64,000 nucleotides of DNA from Pyrus communis. Lineage: Eukaryota > Streptophyta > Magnoliopsida > Rosales > Rosaceae. Shown here in pieces: positions 37,555 through 50,871 of this stretch. Positions within the stretch are counted from its first letter, which is position 1. Every line of letters begins with the position of its first letter. A model generated the notes under the pieces. It ran no database searches, was not told where the DNA came from, and saw only the letters and a program-made list of their open reading frames with translations. Both the position numbers and the translations under genes were made by a program. The stretch covers positions 16,973,464 through 17,037,463 of the forward strand of contig NC_084814.1 in NCBI RefSeq assembly GCF_963583255.1, given 5' to 3'.

Positions 37555-40500
37555 GAAACGCTATATAATGGTAAACCTATTTTATGTAAGTTGTTTTCAG
37601 TAACTAAATGCGGTAAAACAAACCTAAAATTACTCAAAATCAGGATCCAGTTAATTAATGATGCGTCAATTTTTTTTAGGCAGTTTGTGTCCTCCTGCGG
37701 CGAGTGTGATACCAAGCGGATGAATAAAACATCACTCGAATTCAAATTGTGTAAATTTTTTTTGTCAATACACTATCAACATGATGCGTATCAATTTGTA
37801 CACAAAACGACAATTCTGTCTTTGGGAAAAATGTAGGGCTGCAATCCTACGAAATAGTCCTCCAATACCCTACAAATCCACAACTTTGTTTTCTCACCAT
37901 TGTCATTTCCTCTTTTGAAAAATACTGACTTCTCTTTCAAAATGTGACTTTCAACATTCTGTTTTCTTACATTTTTTACATAATATTTTTTAGTATTGAT
38001 ATAGAAGTTTAGCTTAAACTATGAGGCGATAGTAAGTTTACAAAGAATTTCATACTTTTTAGAAAAAAAAACTTTATTCAAATAAAAAACCTCTAATAAA
38101 TTCTGTTCTAATATCGTAAAAAAAAATCTACTTTTAAGAGCCGTCAGTTCTCGTCCTTTTTTTAACCAATTTTCAACATGGTAAATACGTGGATTACAAA
38201 CAAAAAAATCCAAATGTCTTTAGGGAGACATGTCCTACAAAAGGGCTAGAGCCTAGGACCATGGGCACAGAGAGAGATAAAGAGAGAGGGATACTTTGTT
38301 CCTCTCTCTCACGTCTCACTTTCTTTCTCAGACAGTGTTGATTTTTTGGGGTTTTTTAACGGAAAAGGACTCCCGTTGAATTCTTTTTCAAAGGATCGGA
38401 AGATCTTATAATTTTATGTATGTACGGTATATCATACGATTAAAAATTATTTTAAATTTAAAATTTAAAATTTTAAATTAAATATAAATAGTATCTAATG
38501 AAAATTAATTAAATGATATATGATGAATAAACATGAGTATAAGATCTTAGAAGGATCTAGCTATTTTTAACATCTTTGTAGCGTTGAAAAGCCATCTAAG
38601 TGCTCCCCCACAATAACCCTTTCAAAATAAAAAATAAAATAAAATTTGAAAAAGGAAAGAGATTTGCTTCTCTCTCCCTTTCAAAAGGAAAAAAGAAAAA
38701 AGAAAAAGAGATTTGCTTTATTTTTTTGTTTGGATTCGAATTAGTCGGTTCAAAGTCAAAACACAGAGAGAGCCTTGAAGAACATCAGAAGCGTCCAGTG
38801 TACCTAAATGGTGGTGGTGCTAGTTCGGAACCAATCACGTGAGGACACTTGGAATCCTGCTTCTATTTGTTAATTGTTAAGTGAATTTAACTCACCAAGC
38901 CGTTAATTAAGTGTGCGAGAAATGCTCATGGCTCTTTTAAAAGTGAGAACTTTTCATAGGTTTTGTGCAAATACATAATTTTAAAATAAGTTTCGTGTCA
39001 ACATTATAAAAATATTGTTTAAAAAATAAGAGTTGACAAAAAATTGTGTTTTTAAGGGAGCCTCTTCGGCATTTCTAATAAGTATGCTCACGTCTTTCAT
39101 TGGGCATGTTATTGAGGATTCCATGGTGTTGCTGCAACGGGTGATTGGAGGCGGTTTCACTCGTGTACATTGACATGCTAATTGCTCATCATTTTTTTTT
39201 TTTAACATCAAGAAAACAATTAATCTTAACTTAAATAAAGTTCCATTTTTGAAAAGGAAATCAATTTACTTAAAGAACAGAGTAATAAGAGTTGCTAGTA
39301 CACAAGGGATCATGCAACAAAGTACGTCTAACTACATGCTAATACCGTCAAAATTATACATGCAATGACACAAGGTACAAAGTGAGTTCTTAACATATAC
39401 ACAAAATACAAAGTGAATTTTTCACATGACCGAACGCTTTTACTTAATGATATTATTTTATTTTGCAACGAGATTAGAGATGTTGGGGATAATATAAATT
39501 CTTTACTAAGTATCTGGCAAGCTCGTACATTATACGATCAAACAAGAATTCACTTGATTAATGTTCTAAACTCATGACCGACATTGTTTTGGATGATAAC
39601 ATCTCTCCTTAGATACGTTTAACCTATTAACAAATCGCATTACTCGAACCGAATGGTCAAAGATCAACCTCACTAGCCGGAAACTATGGAGGTCAAGAAC
39701 CATGGCCGGTGTTGGTAACCCTTGAATTTAATAAGGTTGAGTTCCCAATAATAACATAAGCAAACAGCCAAATGAAAGCTTAGCTGTATCTTAGTGGCAC
39801 AGAGATCATGTTTTTCCATGCCTAAAACCATTGTACTTGTAAGATTACTTAATTCAAATTAAATTTGACCAAAAATTATTTATTTATTTATAATCTTTCA
39901 CACTAACATTATTTAATTTCAGCATGCACGTGGAAAAGCTTAATGCAGAATAGAAATTCAGAAAGAAAAAAAAACAAAAACCGAAGTCCCGGCAAACTAG
40001 TCGTGTTTTAGGAGTTGGAAAAAGACCCTGGTTATCAGGTCTTTAATTCCTACTTTAATCACAATTAGTAGGGTTCTTTTAGGAGGGCTGATTGTCTCTA
40101 CTGAGGACAGGAGTGACTCCCAAGTTGGTGACCTCCACTCAAAGATGTAGTGATGTGGCCATTGTCGAGCTCGGTCTCCATTTCTTAGCAGTTGGTGAAG
40201 TGGACTTACACTAAAGTTTGGTTAAACTATTAAGGGATATTATGGGCTTTATTAATCATTTGTTTCTTCTAATCTAATCATTTAATCATTTGTTTAATAC
40301 CTAATCATTCTTTGCTGATTTCCTTTAATTTATCTGCCGCATTACAATAATCAAATATGGGTTTTAAGGGAAGATATTATGATAAACTATTAGATATTTA
40401 AATGGCAATAGTATTTGTAGGAACAATTCCTTGGGCTTGTTTGAACAACCAGTTGCGCGGAGCAGAATCCAAATCACAAGTTGTTTACAATAAGATTACA

Positions 40501-41794
40501 CTGAATGTTTTTTCGTCGAGGTGCATATATATGTTATTGATCTATGTGATACCACTTGAAATTCATAGTCATACACGTGACATGAACAAGATTATCACTG
40601 GCAGTCACCATCCCCATGCATACATCCTCCTCCTTTTTTGAGAGATTTTTTAGTTGACCAATCATACTGTTTTGTAGTATTATTCACACACGTACAATAA
40701 TATCCATGGGTGGATGTCAAAACTAATATTTCATAGGCGTAATATTTAGAAAATTAATAGGTAAATACATATATATATTATTATATTATGAATGAATTAG
40801 TAACATCACGCGCCCCGTCACAACACAAAAGGAAAAAAAAGTTGAGACATTAGTAACGGGATTAGTTGTGTGATAAACTTGCAATGTCATTAAATTGAGC
40901 ACGTTATTGTTGAGCCTTGAAATTATGGGATGGTTACTATGCTACCAAACATGTCCTATACAATCAATTATCAAATAATCACACACAACTTGCATTTCAA
41001 GTCAACAATTTCCTAATTGCTTCAAATAATACTTCTGTTAATAAAGGAAGTGTCAGATAAATTAAGAAAATTGGTGTCCTAATTTGTTGTTCAAAGGTGA
41101 AGTTGGTGTAATTTATATTAATGTTAATAAGTGAGTCTTCAACCTAAACCGATTGAATCCATTAAATAAAGTTCAAGAATAACATTCCAAGCGTGATGTT
41201 GTTCCCCTAATGTTGGCTATCTCAACTCATAACCCCAAAATTCGGGGTTTGGAATTTTCATAAAATAAAAAATGAAATAAAATAAAATAAATCAGAGGGA
41301 AAGAGCACTATAGGAGTTTATATAGTATGAAATTTCAACGGAAATGGATGGAAATTCAAAGAAAATGGCAACGCACGTCGCATGGAGAATCCACGTCACT
41401 ATGCACTCAAAAGTTTAGATTTGTGACAACAACAATAATGTTGCTCTTTTCTATATATATATATATATATTTCTACTTATCAATTTCATATTTTCTCTTT
41501 ACACATCACGAAAAGGGAGTTGATTTCAAACACCTTTTTTGAGTCTTTTATGTGGGTAGGAGGATAAAACTTGTGTGTTGTGTAAAAATAAACTTATTAG
41601 AAGTAGTGATAGAGTACAAATTAGATTTTTTGATAAAAAAGAATAAAGGATTAATTTGAAATAGAAAAAGAGAGAAAGGGGGGGGGGGGTAAATTTGTTG
41701 TTTAAAAAATTACTAACATTGGTTCTTCAACTTATGTACACACTTCATGAATAATTAACTCCATTTAAATACAATAATAATTATTATAATAATA
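37555..41794. other. AT-rich intergenic DNA, no gene seen
   Basis: No coding region supported. Contains A/T runs (about 38.43-38.48 kb), a TA run at about 41.45-41.47 kb and a run of 10 G near 41.68 kb. Confidence 0.5.
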
Positions 41795-42179
41795 CAGTAA
41801 AACCTCTCTAAAGTAATATAGAAATAACCTCCTTAAAGTTATAAAAACATTCTGGTCCTAGTTATGTAAGGAATAAACCTTACATTGTAATAAGTTATAA
41901 CTTTTTTTGATCCCATCTTAGAAAAACACGCCTTCATGTAGTTATAATTTTTGCTTCCAGTTGGGGTTTGATTTTATGTTTTTTTATTTTTTTGGCACAA
42001 CTAACACGAATATCATCAGTTAATTGATTTTTCGTATTGACCCTGATGACATGGCTGATTTGATAGAGAAAAAAGGGTAGGTATTCAACACCCTTTATAT
42101 ACACAACGGGGCCTTGGGCATCAAGGAACAAGTCTTAGAGTGCAAGGAAAGAAAGTATATATATGCAATAAATAAAATA
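41795..42179. mobile_element. Truncated copy of the TIR element at 25822-28393
   Basis: Starts CAGTAAAACCTCTCTAAAG and follows the 25.8-kb element through GGTCCTAGTTATGTAAGGAATAAAC, the CTTCCAGTTGGGGTTTGAT-like block and GGGCATCAAGGAACAA, then stops matching. It lacks the 2.07-kb insertion, so it provides the empty site, and it lacks the right terminal repeat. Confidence 0.75.
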
Positions 42180-42680
42180 GGATAAATTAGGTTAGCATCT
42201 CTCATTTTTCTTTCCATTAATTGAAACCTTATTCATTTTTTATTTTAGATTAAGGTCCATTGACTTTTGTTCACGTCATTATTTGAATATAAATTATTTA
42301 CATGCCAGCCTATGTCAACTTCAAAATTGAAAAACTTATTAATCATTTTCAAATATATCCTTTTAGCATTTTTCATATATTTCTATGAGTTTCCCGTAGG
42401 AATAGTAGTATTAATAATAATAATAATAAATAATAAAACAAATCAATAACAAAACCATGTACCATAGTAATAATTTGTAATTACCGGAAACAAAATTTTT
42501 TCTTTGGGACTTGGGAGGAAGAGGTGGTGGGGTTGATCCCTCTCAAACACCATGATTGTCGAATAGTAACAACCCAAACTAGACAAGTACATCTAGGTAT
42601 TAGTGCTAATTAATTGACTTGTATAAGAACATTGGGATACGATTAATTCGCAATAAACCAAAAACTAATAATTAATAATG
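42180..42680. other. Intergenic DNA
   Basis: AT-rich with TAA runs near 42.41 kb; no gene seen. Confidence 0.45.
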
Positions 42681-42854
42681 ATTTATCATTTAGTATTACG
42701 GTCTGATGATATTCTTCTTCACTTGAAAGTGAGAGGTCTTAAGTTTGAAACTCGTAGATGGAGAATTCGATACCAAATTAGGCTGCTTATTGTGTAGCTT
42801 AGCCGAACTCTCCCTCCCCTTAATGTAAAAATATCGATGTACGAAAAAAAAAAT
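42681..42854 (+). mobile_element. SINE, copy 1
   Basis: A 174-bp unit ending in an A run, flanked by TTAATAATG at 42672-42680 and 42855-42863 (9-bp target duplication). It includes GTCTGATGATATTCTTCTTC, a B-box-like AAGTTTGAAACTCG and GCTTAGCCGAACTC. The same unit occurs on the other strand at 56599-56766, with B box GGTTCGAATCTTG. Pol III-type B box, A tail and target duplication support a tRNA-derived SINE. Confidence 0.8.
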
Positions 42855-42863
42855 TTAATAATG

Positions 42864-44756
42864 GTTAAACCTTTTTAACTACTACTAGTACTCGAAGTTG
42901 TCTATATTTTCATTTTGTGATGCTAGAAATATCGTTTTTGTAAGACTATATGATGTGACGGTAATAGTTGAATCATTAAAAAAGTAATCCAGCCATCAAC
43001 CACAACATCTTGTAGTTTACCAAACATAATCTAAACAAAATGGTTTTTATAACATTTTTCTTTTTCGTGGCTCAACAGAACGTATGATGCTGATTAACTA
43101 GTATATATCTCTAGCATAAGGTTAAGAAACCGTACAAATTGCAAATATAAAAAAAAAATGTTTGGAAATTTCGTGGTTTGAGAACCCAAAAAACATCAAA
43201 CATCAAATATATGATTAGTTATATGGAGCTTAGAGACCAAGAACATGACCCCTCTCTCTCATGTATTTGTCGAATCCCGTGTAGTCGTTGCTAATTGTTT
43301 TTTTATCTATGGGTTCATACGGTTAGCTCCTAGTTAAGCGCGGCCAAACTCCAAGAAACCCACAACTTTTTTTTTTTTTTTTTTTTTGTTATATTATTTT
43401 ATTTTTCAAAATTTGATGATGTGAATCCAAATGCCCAAGTGCGCATTTCTTCTTAAGCATCCATTGGATCGCAAAACACAAGTCTCAATATATCATAGAA
43501 GGAAGGTAGGCACACATAAAGCTAATGTGAGTTTTTGTTGGTAATTTTTGCAAGTTGCCTAATCTTGAAGATTTATAGGTTTTGGTGTTTAATTTGAGTG
43601 CCTTTTAGCATACTTGTAGGAAAGGTTTTACTTCCACTTTAATCATAACACACATGTATAAAAGAGGTTTAATGAGAAGACTGTTATTAGCAGTACAAAA
43701 AAGTTATTTTGCATTACTCTTTAATAAGTCTAGGGTATGGAAACTTACATGAAACAGACCCTCGAAACAAACTCATTCGGAGATGTAAGCATTTTATTGG
43801 TCTTTTATGTTAATCTTGTACACAACATATTTATAGAGAAAAAAAAAACCTTAATAGTGGATGGTCTTGCTAAGTTACACCTTTCATTTAGTCTAGAAAG
43901 TGTTTGTTTTTTATATCACTATTTTCTCTGTTATTTTTTATGTGTTAAATGATTAGTGTCTAACGGCTTTTAAAACCTTGTTTATACCTCATGCAAAGGA
44001 CAAGGTTAGTATTTTTTCAGTTAAGTTAACGACATACAAAAAAGAAAGTATAATACTATTAAAATCGGCCGGGGGGACAATTCTTTTCTTGGTTATATGT
44101 GTTATAGTTTTTACTTGAATTTGGTGTCTATATTGTTGAAACAAAATTTGTGATTGTTTTTTATTTAGGTAGCCAAATTCCCACTTTGTTGCCAATATTC
44201 TTTATTATATATGTAGATATTGCAAATTTTGCCCGTATCCAAATTTTAACAATGATTAGCACCCACTAATTTTGTTATTTAGTTGATAATTATAAGTGAT
44301 TAGTACATGAACGAAAGTGTAAGCAGTACCAGCTGAGACATAATCCAAATTTGGTTACACAACAAAGCGGCAAATCATTGCAAATTGTCCAACTTTACAT
44401 TCTCTTTTCATGTTAAAATAAATATGTCAAGGGGAGCCTAGCATGGTTTTGAACGCCCCAACCTATCAAGTAATTTTCTTTGTTTTTTTTATTTATTCAG
44501 ATAGCATGGTTTTAAACTATGTGGATAGAAATTGTGAAATTTAGTGCAAATAGGAGAACGTATTGCTTTGGCCAACTTTGTTATGTCCATATCTAAGCAA
44601 TTTTTTTAATCTCAACAAAATGTAAATTTAATCAAGCGCCTGACTTCTAAAAAGGAGGAAAAGCCTGAACTGGAGGGGGAAAGATGAGGAATTCGGGAAG
44701 GAGTAATGGTGAAATTGGTTGAAGAGAAGGGCCATGTAGTTTGTACCATTTGGTTT
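42864..44756. other. AT-rich intergenic DNA
   Basis: No gene seen. A T run lies at about 43.37-43.39 kb. Confidence 0.5.
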
Positions 44757-44759
44757 TTA

Positions 44760-45383
44760 GACCATCTCCAACCGAAGGGTCCAGAGGGTTCGTGGGCCTT
44801 ACGGAATCTGAAAGAGCCAAAGGGCTAGCCGCATGCAGCTATCCAGCCAGCCTAGGGCTAGCCAAAAATTCAAAAAATCATGTCGGATATAACCGACATG
44901 AATGCATTTTTATTTAATATAAGTACATTCATGTCGGATATAACCGACATGAATACTTAAACAAAAAATTTGAATCCAACGGCTAGTTACCGTTGTAGTT
45001 TTTTTGGTTTTTTAGGCCTTTTTTTTTTAATTCTTAAAAATTCTAATTTTTTTTTCTTCCTATAAATACCTAAACCATTCATTAAATTTAAATTCTAATT
45101 TTTTTGGTTTTTTGGGCCAGTTAGCGTTGTAGTTTTTAAATTTAAGTTGTTTTTGGATTTGAATTTAAGTTGTTGTAGTTTTTAAATTTGAATAATAAAT
45201 TATGTTTGGCCCTCGGTTGGAGACAATTTTTTGTGACAAGGCTAAAACTAGCCCTATGGCCTTTTGGACCTCGGTTGGAGACAGAGACAAATATGACCCT
45301 CTACTGTTCATTAAAATATTAATATCTTAAAAGGTCAGAGAGCTAAAACGAGCTATCTAACCAGACCTCGGTTGTAGATGACC
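44760..45383. mobile_element. Tourist-like MITE, family 1, copy 1 (624 bp)
   Basis: Ends GACCATCTCCAACCG and CGGTTGTAGATGACC are flanked by TTA on both sides (44757-44759, 45384-45386). A 3-bp TTA duplication with such ends indicates the PIF/Harbinger superfamily. Two identical 22-nt foldbacks with stem CATGTCGG/CCGACATG lie at 44879-44900 and 44930-44951. No coding capacity. A second member lies at 58647-59249. Confidence 0.85.
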
Positions 45384-45386
45384 TTA

Positions 45387-47839
45387 GGTTGCTCTGTCCT
45401 GTCTCGGAATCCCCAATCGTTATGAATGCATAACATTACAAAATATAAGCTTAATTATAGTTAAAACTCAACAGGAGCACAAACCATCTTTCTCCAAAGT
45501 TCTATAAAACAAAAGCCAAAGAATCGAAACCAACAACATAAAAAACGAAGTGGAAGAAAAAAAAGACTGCAAGTTGCCCAATAAGAGTGGCTACGTTTGC
45601 GTTCAGAGTGTTCATGCAATTGAGAAATTTTTAGTTATGACAGGAACACAGATGATACATCATATGTTTTTATATAAATAATGAAAAATTTTAATTTTTA
45701 AATTATTAATTATTAATTTTTTAATACATATATCTCACCTTATATGTAAAAACATGTACTGTAACATCTCGTACAACGATTACGTTCAAAAATCTCTCTA
45801 TGCAACTAGTACTTGTAAATTGTCGATCTGTATGGGAACTCTCACTGATGTGATCAGACCAAATAATTAATTGGATATTAAAATAGGTGCTTTAAATAAA
45901 GTCGACTAATACAAAAGAAACAACCAGGACGGCTTCGGTTGTCTGATACGTTGTTCGAGGACGGGTTAATTAGGCACCTCTGTCCTCCCCACGGTCACTC
46001 TTTCAGTCAAGCATCTTCAAAAAGATGGGCTGCCTGGCCCACGCTCCTATTTTTCAGCCCACCTTTTGTAATGGCTTAAATTACTTTTCTGCCCTTCCAC
46101 CTAATTTTTACTATGAAAAGTGATATTCACCTCTCATTCTATCTTTTATACATCCTTGTTAATTTCTGATCTGTGATTTTTTTCAATTCATTCGATCCGA
46201 TAATCAAAAATTGAGAGAGATGTATGAAAAAAAAAATGGGTGTATAGATTACTACGCTTTTACCATTTGTGGATAGATGTTATTGTTACTCATAAAACAA
46301 AGTAATTTTGCACTCTTTCAAGTGCATTATTTAGAGTGCCAGATGACTTCGTTAGAGAGTTAACAACAATTTATTTTTTGATTTAGTCTGGTTAAGCATG
46401 AGGGGAGGGGGGGTCTCTATCAAAAGGTTAGTCCTTTCTAATCGCTATGAGCAGGAAGGAAGTAACCTACAATAGTAGTTGAGGCCAAACTTCTGCATCT
46501 TAGCTCTTTCTGATTGCCTCGTGCGAGATGAGAATAAGGCTGCATCAATAGTGTGATGGCCAACCTTTATGTGTAGTTACGCTCGACTAATGCTTCATCT
46601 CCTGCCAGTTATTGTTTACTTTCAATTTTTTTTTACTTTTATGCATTGGTTTGCTAAGTTTCTTCAATAATATCATATCGATCTTTTCTTTAAATTTTAT
46701 TTTTATTTTTATTTTTTATTTTATCTGTGTTATTGATTGAAAAGAGATCAAATGAATGATCTTAACCGATTGAGCAACAAGCTATTTGCATTTTTTTTTA
46801 ATTAAAGAATCGATTTTCAATCCATATATAGTTACTAATACTATAAATAGCATTACCGCTATCATATTTTCGGAACACATATATGTTTCACCAATGTATT
46901 AGTTAATAGAGTTCTAAAAGACGTTAGACGCTAGTCGGATGGTAGGCTGGGGCCTAACGCCTAGGCATACTAGGCGGATTTAAGTAAAATTATCATATAA
47001 ATGAGTGCCTATTTACACTTTAGAAAGAAAAGGAAAATTTTTGAAATGTCATATAAATTTATACACATTTTTCAATTTATCATATGAACTAAAATTTTAA
47101 GCGATTTGTCATATTAACTTTCTGAAATCATTAATTTGTCATCTCACCCCTAACACCGTTAAGTTTTCTATCCAAAATAAGTCATGTGCCTCGTACATGA
47201 CTTCTATTCAGGGTTATTTCATACTTATTTCCTCCATTTTACAAGTTCTTTGATTCTCTTTTGTACAAAACCTTTAAATTTTGGCTAGTTAAAAAACATG
47301 TCGTGTTCGTTTGAAAAACTTATGGTGAACTACTAAAAAAGTACATTAGACTCGCTAATATGAAGTTGTGGCTAATCGCAAGCTTTGAGAATTTAACATG
47401 GTCAATCATGGCCATCTCTTTCATTCCATTGCTACCCTGTAAAAAATATTTGTTTTCTGTGTCTCTCTCTCTTCAACATCAAGCCTCTCTCTCTTCTGCC
47501 CCTGATCTCAATTCTCAGTCCCTATCTCTCTCTCTCTCTCTCTCCCTCTCTCTCTCTCAATCTCAATTCGGGTAGCCAAGTTGTTGATCAAACAAACACC
47601 CTAATTTGGGTAGCCGAGTGGGCTTTGATCTGTCTCTCTCAACCTTAATTTCTCAATCTCATTGATGAGAAACCGTTCCTGCAGCCATTCGACATCCACC
47701 CAAACCATTGAGGCCACCTATACGACTTGCAGGACGCCGCCTAATTCACATCCCGATTTTCCTCTCAATTTAATCTAAACCACAACGGCTGGACATCGCC
47801 TATCATCTAGGCACCCCCTAGGGCGCTTTTTGAACACAG
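45387..47839. other. Intergenic DNA with diverged repeats
   Basis: No gene supported. 46.08-46.22 kb resembles inverted text at 0.30-0.40 kb. GACGTTAGACGCTAG...CTAGGCGGATT at about 46.92-46.98 kb shares the CTAGGCGG motif with 36.46 kb and looks like an old transposon fragment. A CT run lies at about 47.53-47.56 kb. Confidence 0.45.
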
Positions 47840-47842
47840 TTA

Positions 47843-48187
47843 GGGCTGGTTTGGTATTGTTGTTCTTTGAAAAAAAACTGATTCTACTGTGCTGTGAGAA
47901 TAAGTGGTTGTGAAATAAAGCAGCAGAGTGTTTGGTAAACTTTTTTGTAAAAGTGCTTCTGAAAAAAAAAAAAACAGTATTATAGTGTTTGGTAAACTTT
48001 TATGTAAAACAGATGTGAAAAAAAACCGATTTTTCAAAGCTGGGTTTTGCAGCTTCTTGTTTTTGGCTTTTTTTCACCCAAAACTGTGAAAAAAAGCTGA
48101 AGCTGAATGTTTACCAAACACAAAAACAGCTTCCATCTTTTTTTGATACCAGTTTTTTTTAGAATCACCTCAGTACCAAACCAGGTC
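47843..48187. mobile_element. Tourist-like MITE, family 2 (345 bp)
   Basis: Ends GGGCTGGTTTGGTATTG and CAGTACCAAACCAGGTC are imperfect inverted repeats, flanked by TTA on both sides (47840-47842, 48188-48190). Inside, GTGTTTGGTAAACTTTT is repeated directly at about 47.93 and 47.98 kb. No coding capacity. Confidence 0.85.
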
Positions 48188-48190
48188 TTA

Positions 48191-50287
48191 GTTAGATCAT
48201 CCTTAGTTCACCTATTTGAGATAAAAAAAAATTAAAAAAATTAAAAAGAAGCTTATTGACTTTTGGCAAACTATATATTAATTATTATATAATATTGTTA
48301 TTAGAGTCCGACATACTAAATTTCATTGTATCTAACCAGTCCAAAATTTAATGGCTTACATTTGTCCACGCAAGTAGAATTTCGTTAAAAAGTAGGAAGA
48401 AACATTCAAGTTGTAAAAAATTGGAAGAGGAAACAATGATTTGTATTAGAGGAAGGGTAAATATTATCATCAATCACTTTCGTATTAATTAAGTTGGGGG
48501 AAATGAGATGCATCTAGAACATGAGGATTGAGGGATACTGATAGTCACGAGTCTGACAGCTTTCATAAATATGTAATGCTCTTTCATGGCTTTTGCTTCT
48601 GCTAGAAAATGACACTACTTTAATTTCTACTTGTTTATCTCTTTATTGTATCACCTAAATATTGTCATGTTATAAACACTTATCGCACTTCACTACTCGA
48701 CTAGTCAAGTAGCTCAATATATTGAAGCCATTTAGGTTTTAGATATGCTTCTAACATTATATCAATGTCCGAGAATCAATCACACATGCTTAAACAACTG
48801 TAAAACGTAAAAACTCATATAATGTTATGTTCGTTTTTCTAAACAACCTAATAATGGAGACATTTTTAGTAGACAATTATATCGTCACATGATGTTACCA
48901 ATATTAGTGTTGAAATATGAACAAATAACAAAGTTTAAATGTTACAGACGAAGAGTATAATAATACTAATCAAATACACTGTTTTAACACGAGCGACATA
49001 GACTAACAATGTAACTATCACGCGATTCATCGAAAAATTACTCCTCATAATGACACTAATTAAGCAACTTAACATACACAGAAACAAGATATCGTCTGTA
49101 AAAAAACCTCATAATTTTATGACCATATATTGTCTGTAAAATACCACATAATTTTATGACCATATATGTGGGGAAAATTACCCCTTTTACCCTGCTATTT
49201 ACTTTGTTTTCATTGAATACCACCTCCCCCACTTATTGCCTAGTGAAACCATGCATATCGGTTTCAAGCATACAACGAGTGGAGAAAAAACACCATCTTT
49301 ATGATCCAACGCCTACATTTATAAATGCATCACCCCTACCCTCCCACTAATTCCCCCACATATGAATTACCTAATTACATTTACGGCCAATAAAAATAAA
49401 AACTAACAAAAGTTCTACTTGTCGAAATATGATGATATCTATGCAACATAATTCAATTGACGATCCTCTAATGTTCGAATCCTCAATCCATTGCGAATCT
49501 AACGGTTGAAAAAAGCTTTTCGCCGATCACCGTGTGAGGTGGGCAAGGATAAAAAGGTTATGGAGAAGGCATGCAGTGGTTAAGGAGATAAAAATAGGCT
49601 TATAAAATTGCCTTGTATTCGAGGTTGCCTGCCACGTCACATTTAGCTGTTAATTAAACAAAAAGAGAAGGTTTAAAATCTTCAAATGGTAAAATAAAAT
49701 CTAAATCATAGTACGTGCACACACAAGGTAAGGTCATAAATTCGTAACGCCATTTTCTTATTTTAAGTATTACGATGACGAAAACACCCCCACTGGTGAA
49801 GTCGGTAACCGAACGTTAAGCAGTAACTGACAAGTAACAGCCATTCAATGGGGGATTAACACCATTAATTAATCTTAATATTCAGTCAAAGTAGAACCCA
49901 TATGTCCTCTCACGTGACCCGAATCCCAAACTCCAAGAATTAGTTTTTTCTCCAGCAGCTGAGTCAGCCCCGGCCCCACCTGACCCCCCCCTCGGTCCTC
50001 TCCTCCCATGCGGCGCCTCGCAAAATATCTCCGAGTCTCGCCGGACTCTCCCCCGGTACGTCCCGGCCCCACCCGCCTTCTAATTACTAAAAATAATTGA
50101 AAATTTTGAAGCTTTTAGAGCCAAAATAAAATATATAAAAAAAAAAGATTTTTTTTCCTTTTTGGGGATAAAAATGGAAAAAAAAAAACAGAAAGAGAAA
50201 GATATGAGAAGGCAGCTGAACCGGGTTTAGCGATTTTATCGAAAAACAAAAAAACCGGGTTTAGCGATTACGGCTGTTGGGGGATCC
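48191..50287. other. Intergenic DNA and upstream region of the AP2/ERF gene
   Basis: No gene seen. A GC-rich block lies at about 49.96-50.07 kb. ACCGGGTTTAGCGATT occurs twice, at about 50220 and 50259, just upstream of the TATA box. Confidence 0.45.
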
Positions 50288-50294
50288 TATAAAG
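50288..50294 (+). promoter_or_regulatory. Candidate TATA box of the AP2/ERF gene
   Basis: TATAAAG is followed by a CT-rich, intron-free leader of about 550 nt with a run of about 16 C near 50.41 kb. The leader contains short ORFs that I regard as untranslated or regulatory. Confidence 0.55.
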
Positions 50295-50871
50295 TAGGTA
50301 GTTTTGGTATCCAGCGAGACCTTGTGCTTCTTCTTTCTTTCTCACTTACTCCACACACTCTCCTCATTTCTCACTACACCCACCACCACTACCACTCTCA
50401 CACCCCCCCCCCCCCCCACCCCCTCTCTCTGCTTTTCAGAAACCGATTCCGATTCCGATTCCGAAAACATTATATTCCCTTTCGGAGCTTTTCTGAAAAT
50501 ATCCCGTTCTTTTTCCGTACCGTTGGCCGGGAAGGCCTGGAGCTTCGTCCCTCACGCTCTTTCCCCTTTTTCTCCTTTTCTTGGCGAAGCTTTCCGTGAA
50601 ATTTCTCGTCGTTTGATGGTACCTTTTGGTAATTTTCACTCCGTTTCGAGCAGCAGAAGCAGCTTCTCCTTCACGCCTGTTTCTCTCTCTTTATTCTCTC
50701 CTCCTCGTGTGCTCTCAAAGAATCTCCTTTTTTTCTTCTGATTTCTCCACCTCTATTTTAACCCACCACCGCTGACTCGCTCCCCCACCCACTCACTCTT
50801 TCAACCCGCTCTCGATGCCACTCACCTTCTAAATTTTCACTCTAGAAAGTTTTGTTTCTTTTTTGTGAGCT

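Noticed and set aside
42760..42800. Possible tRNA gene (B-box-like text)
   Set aside because: No cloverleaf can be formed; the B box belongs to the SINE that recurs at 56.6 kb.
50304..50741. Open frame of 145 codons upstream of the AP2/ERF gene
   Set aside because: Composition is CT-rich leader with a C run, no family resemblance, and it lies between the TATA box and the main ATG; best read as 5' UTR.
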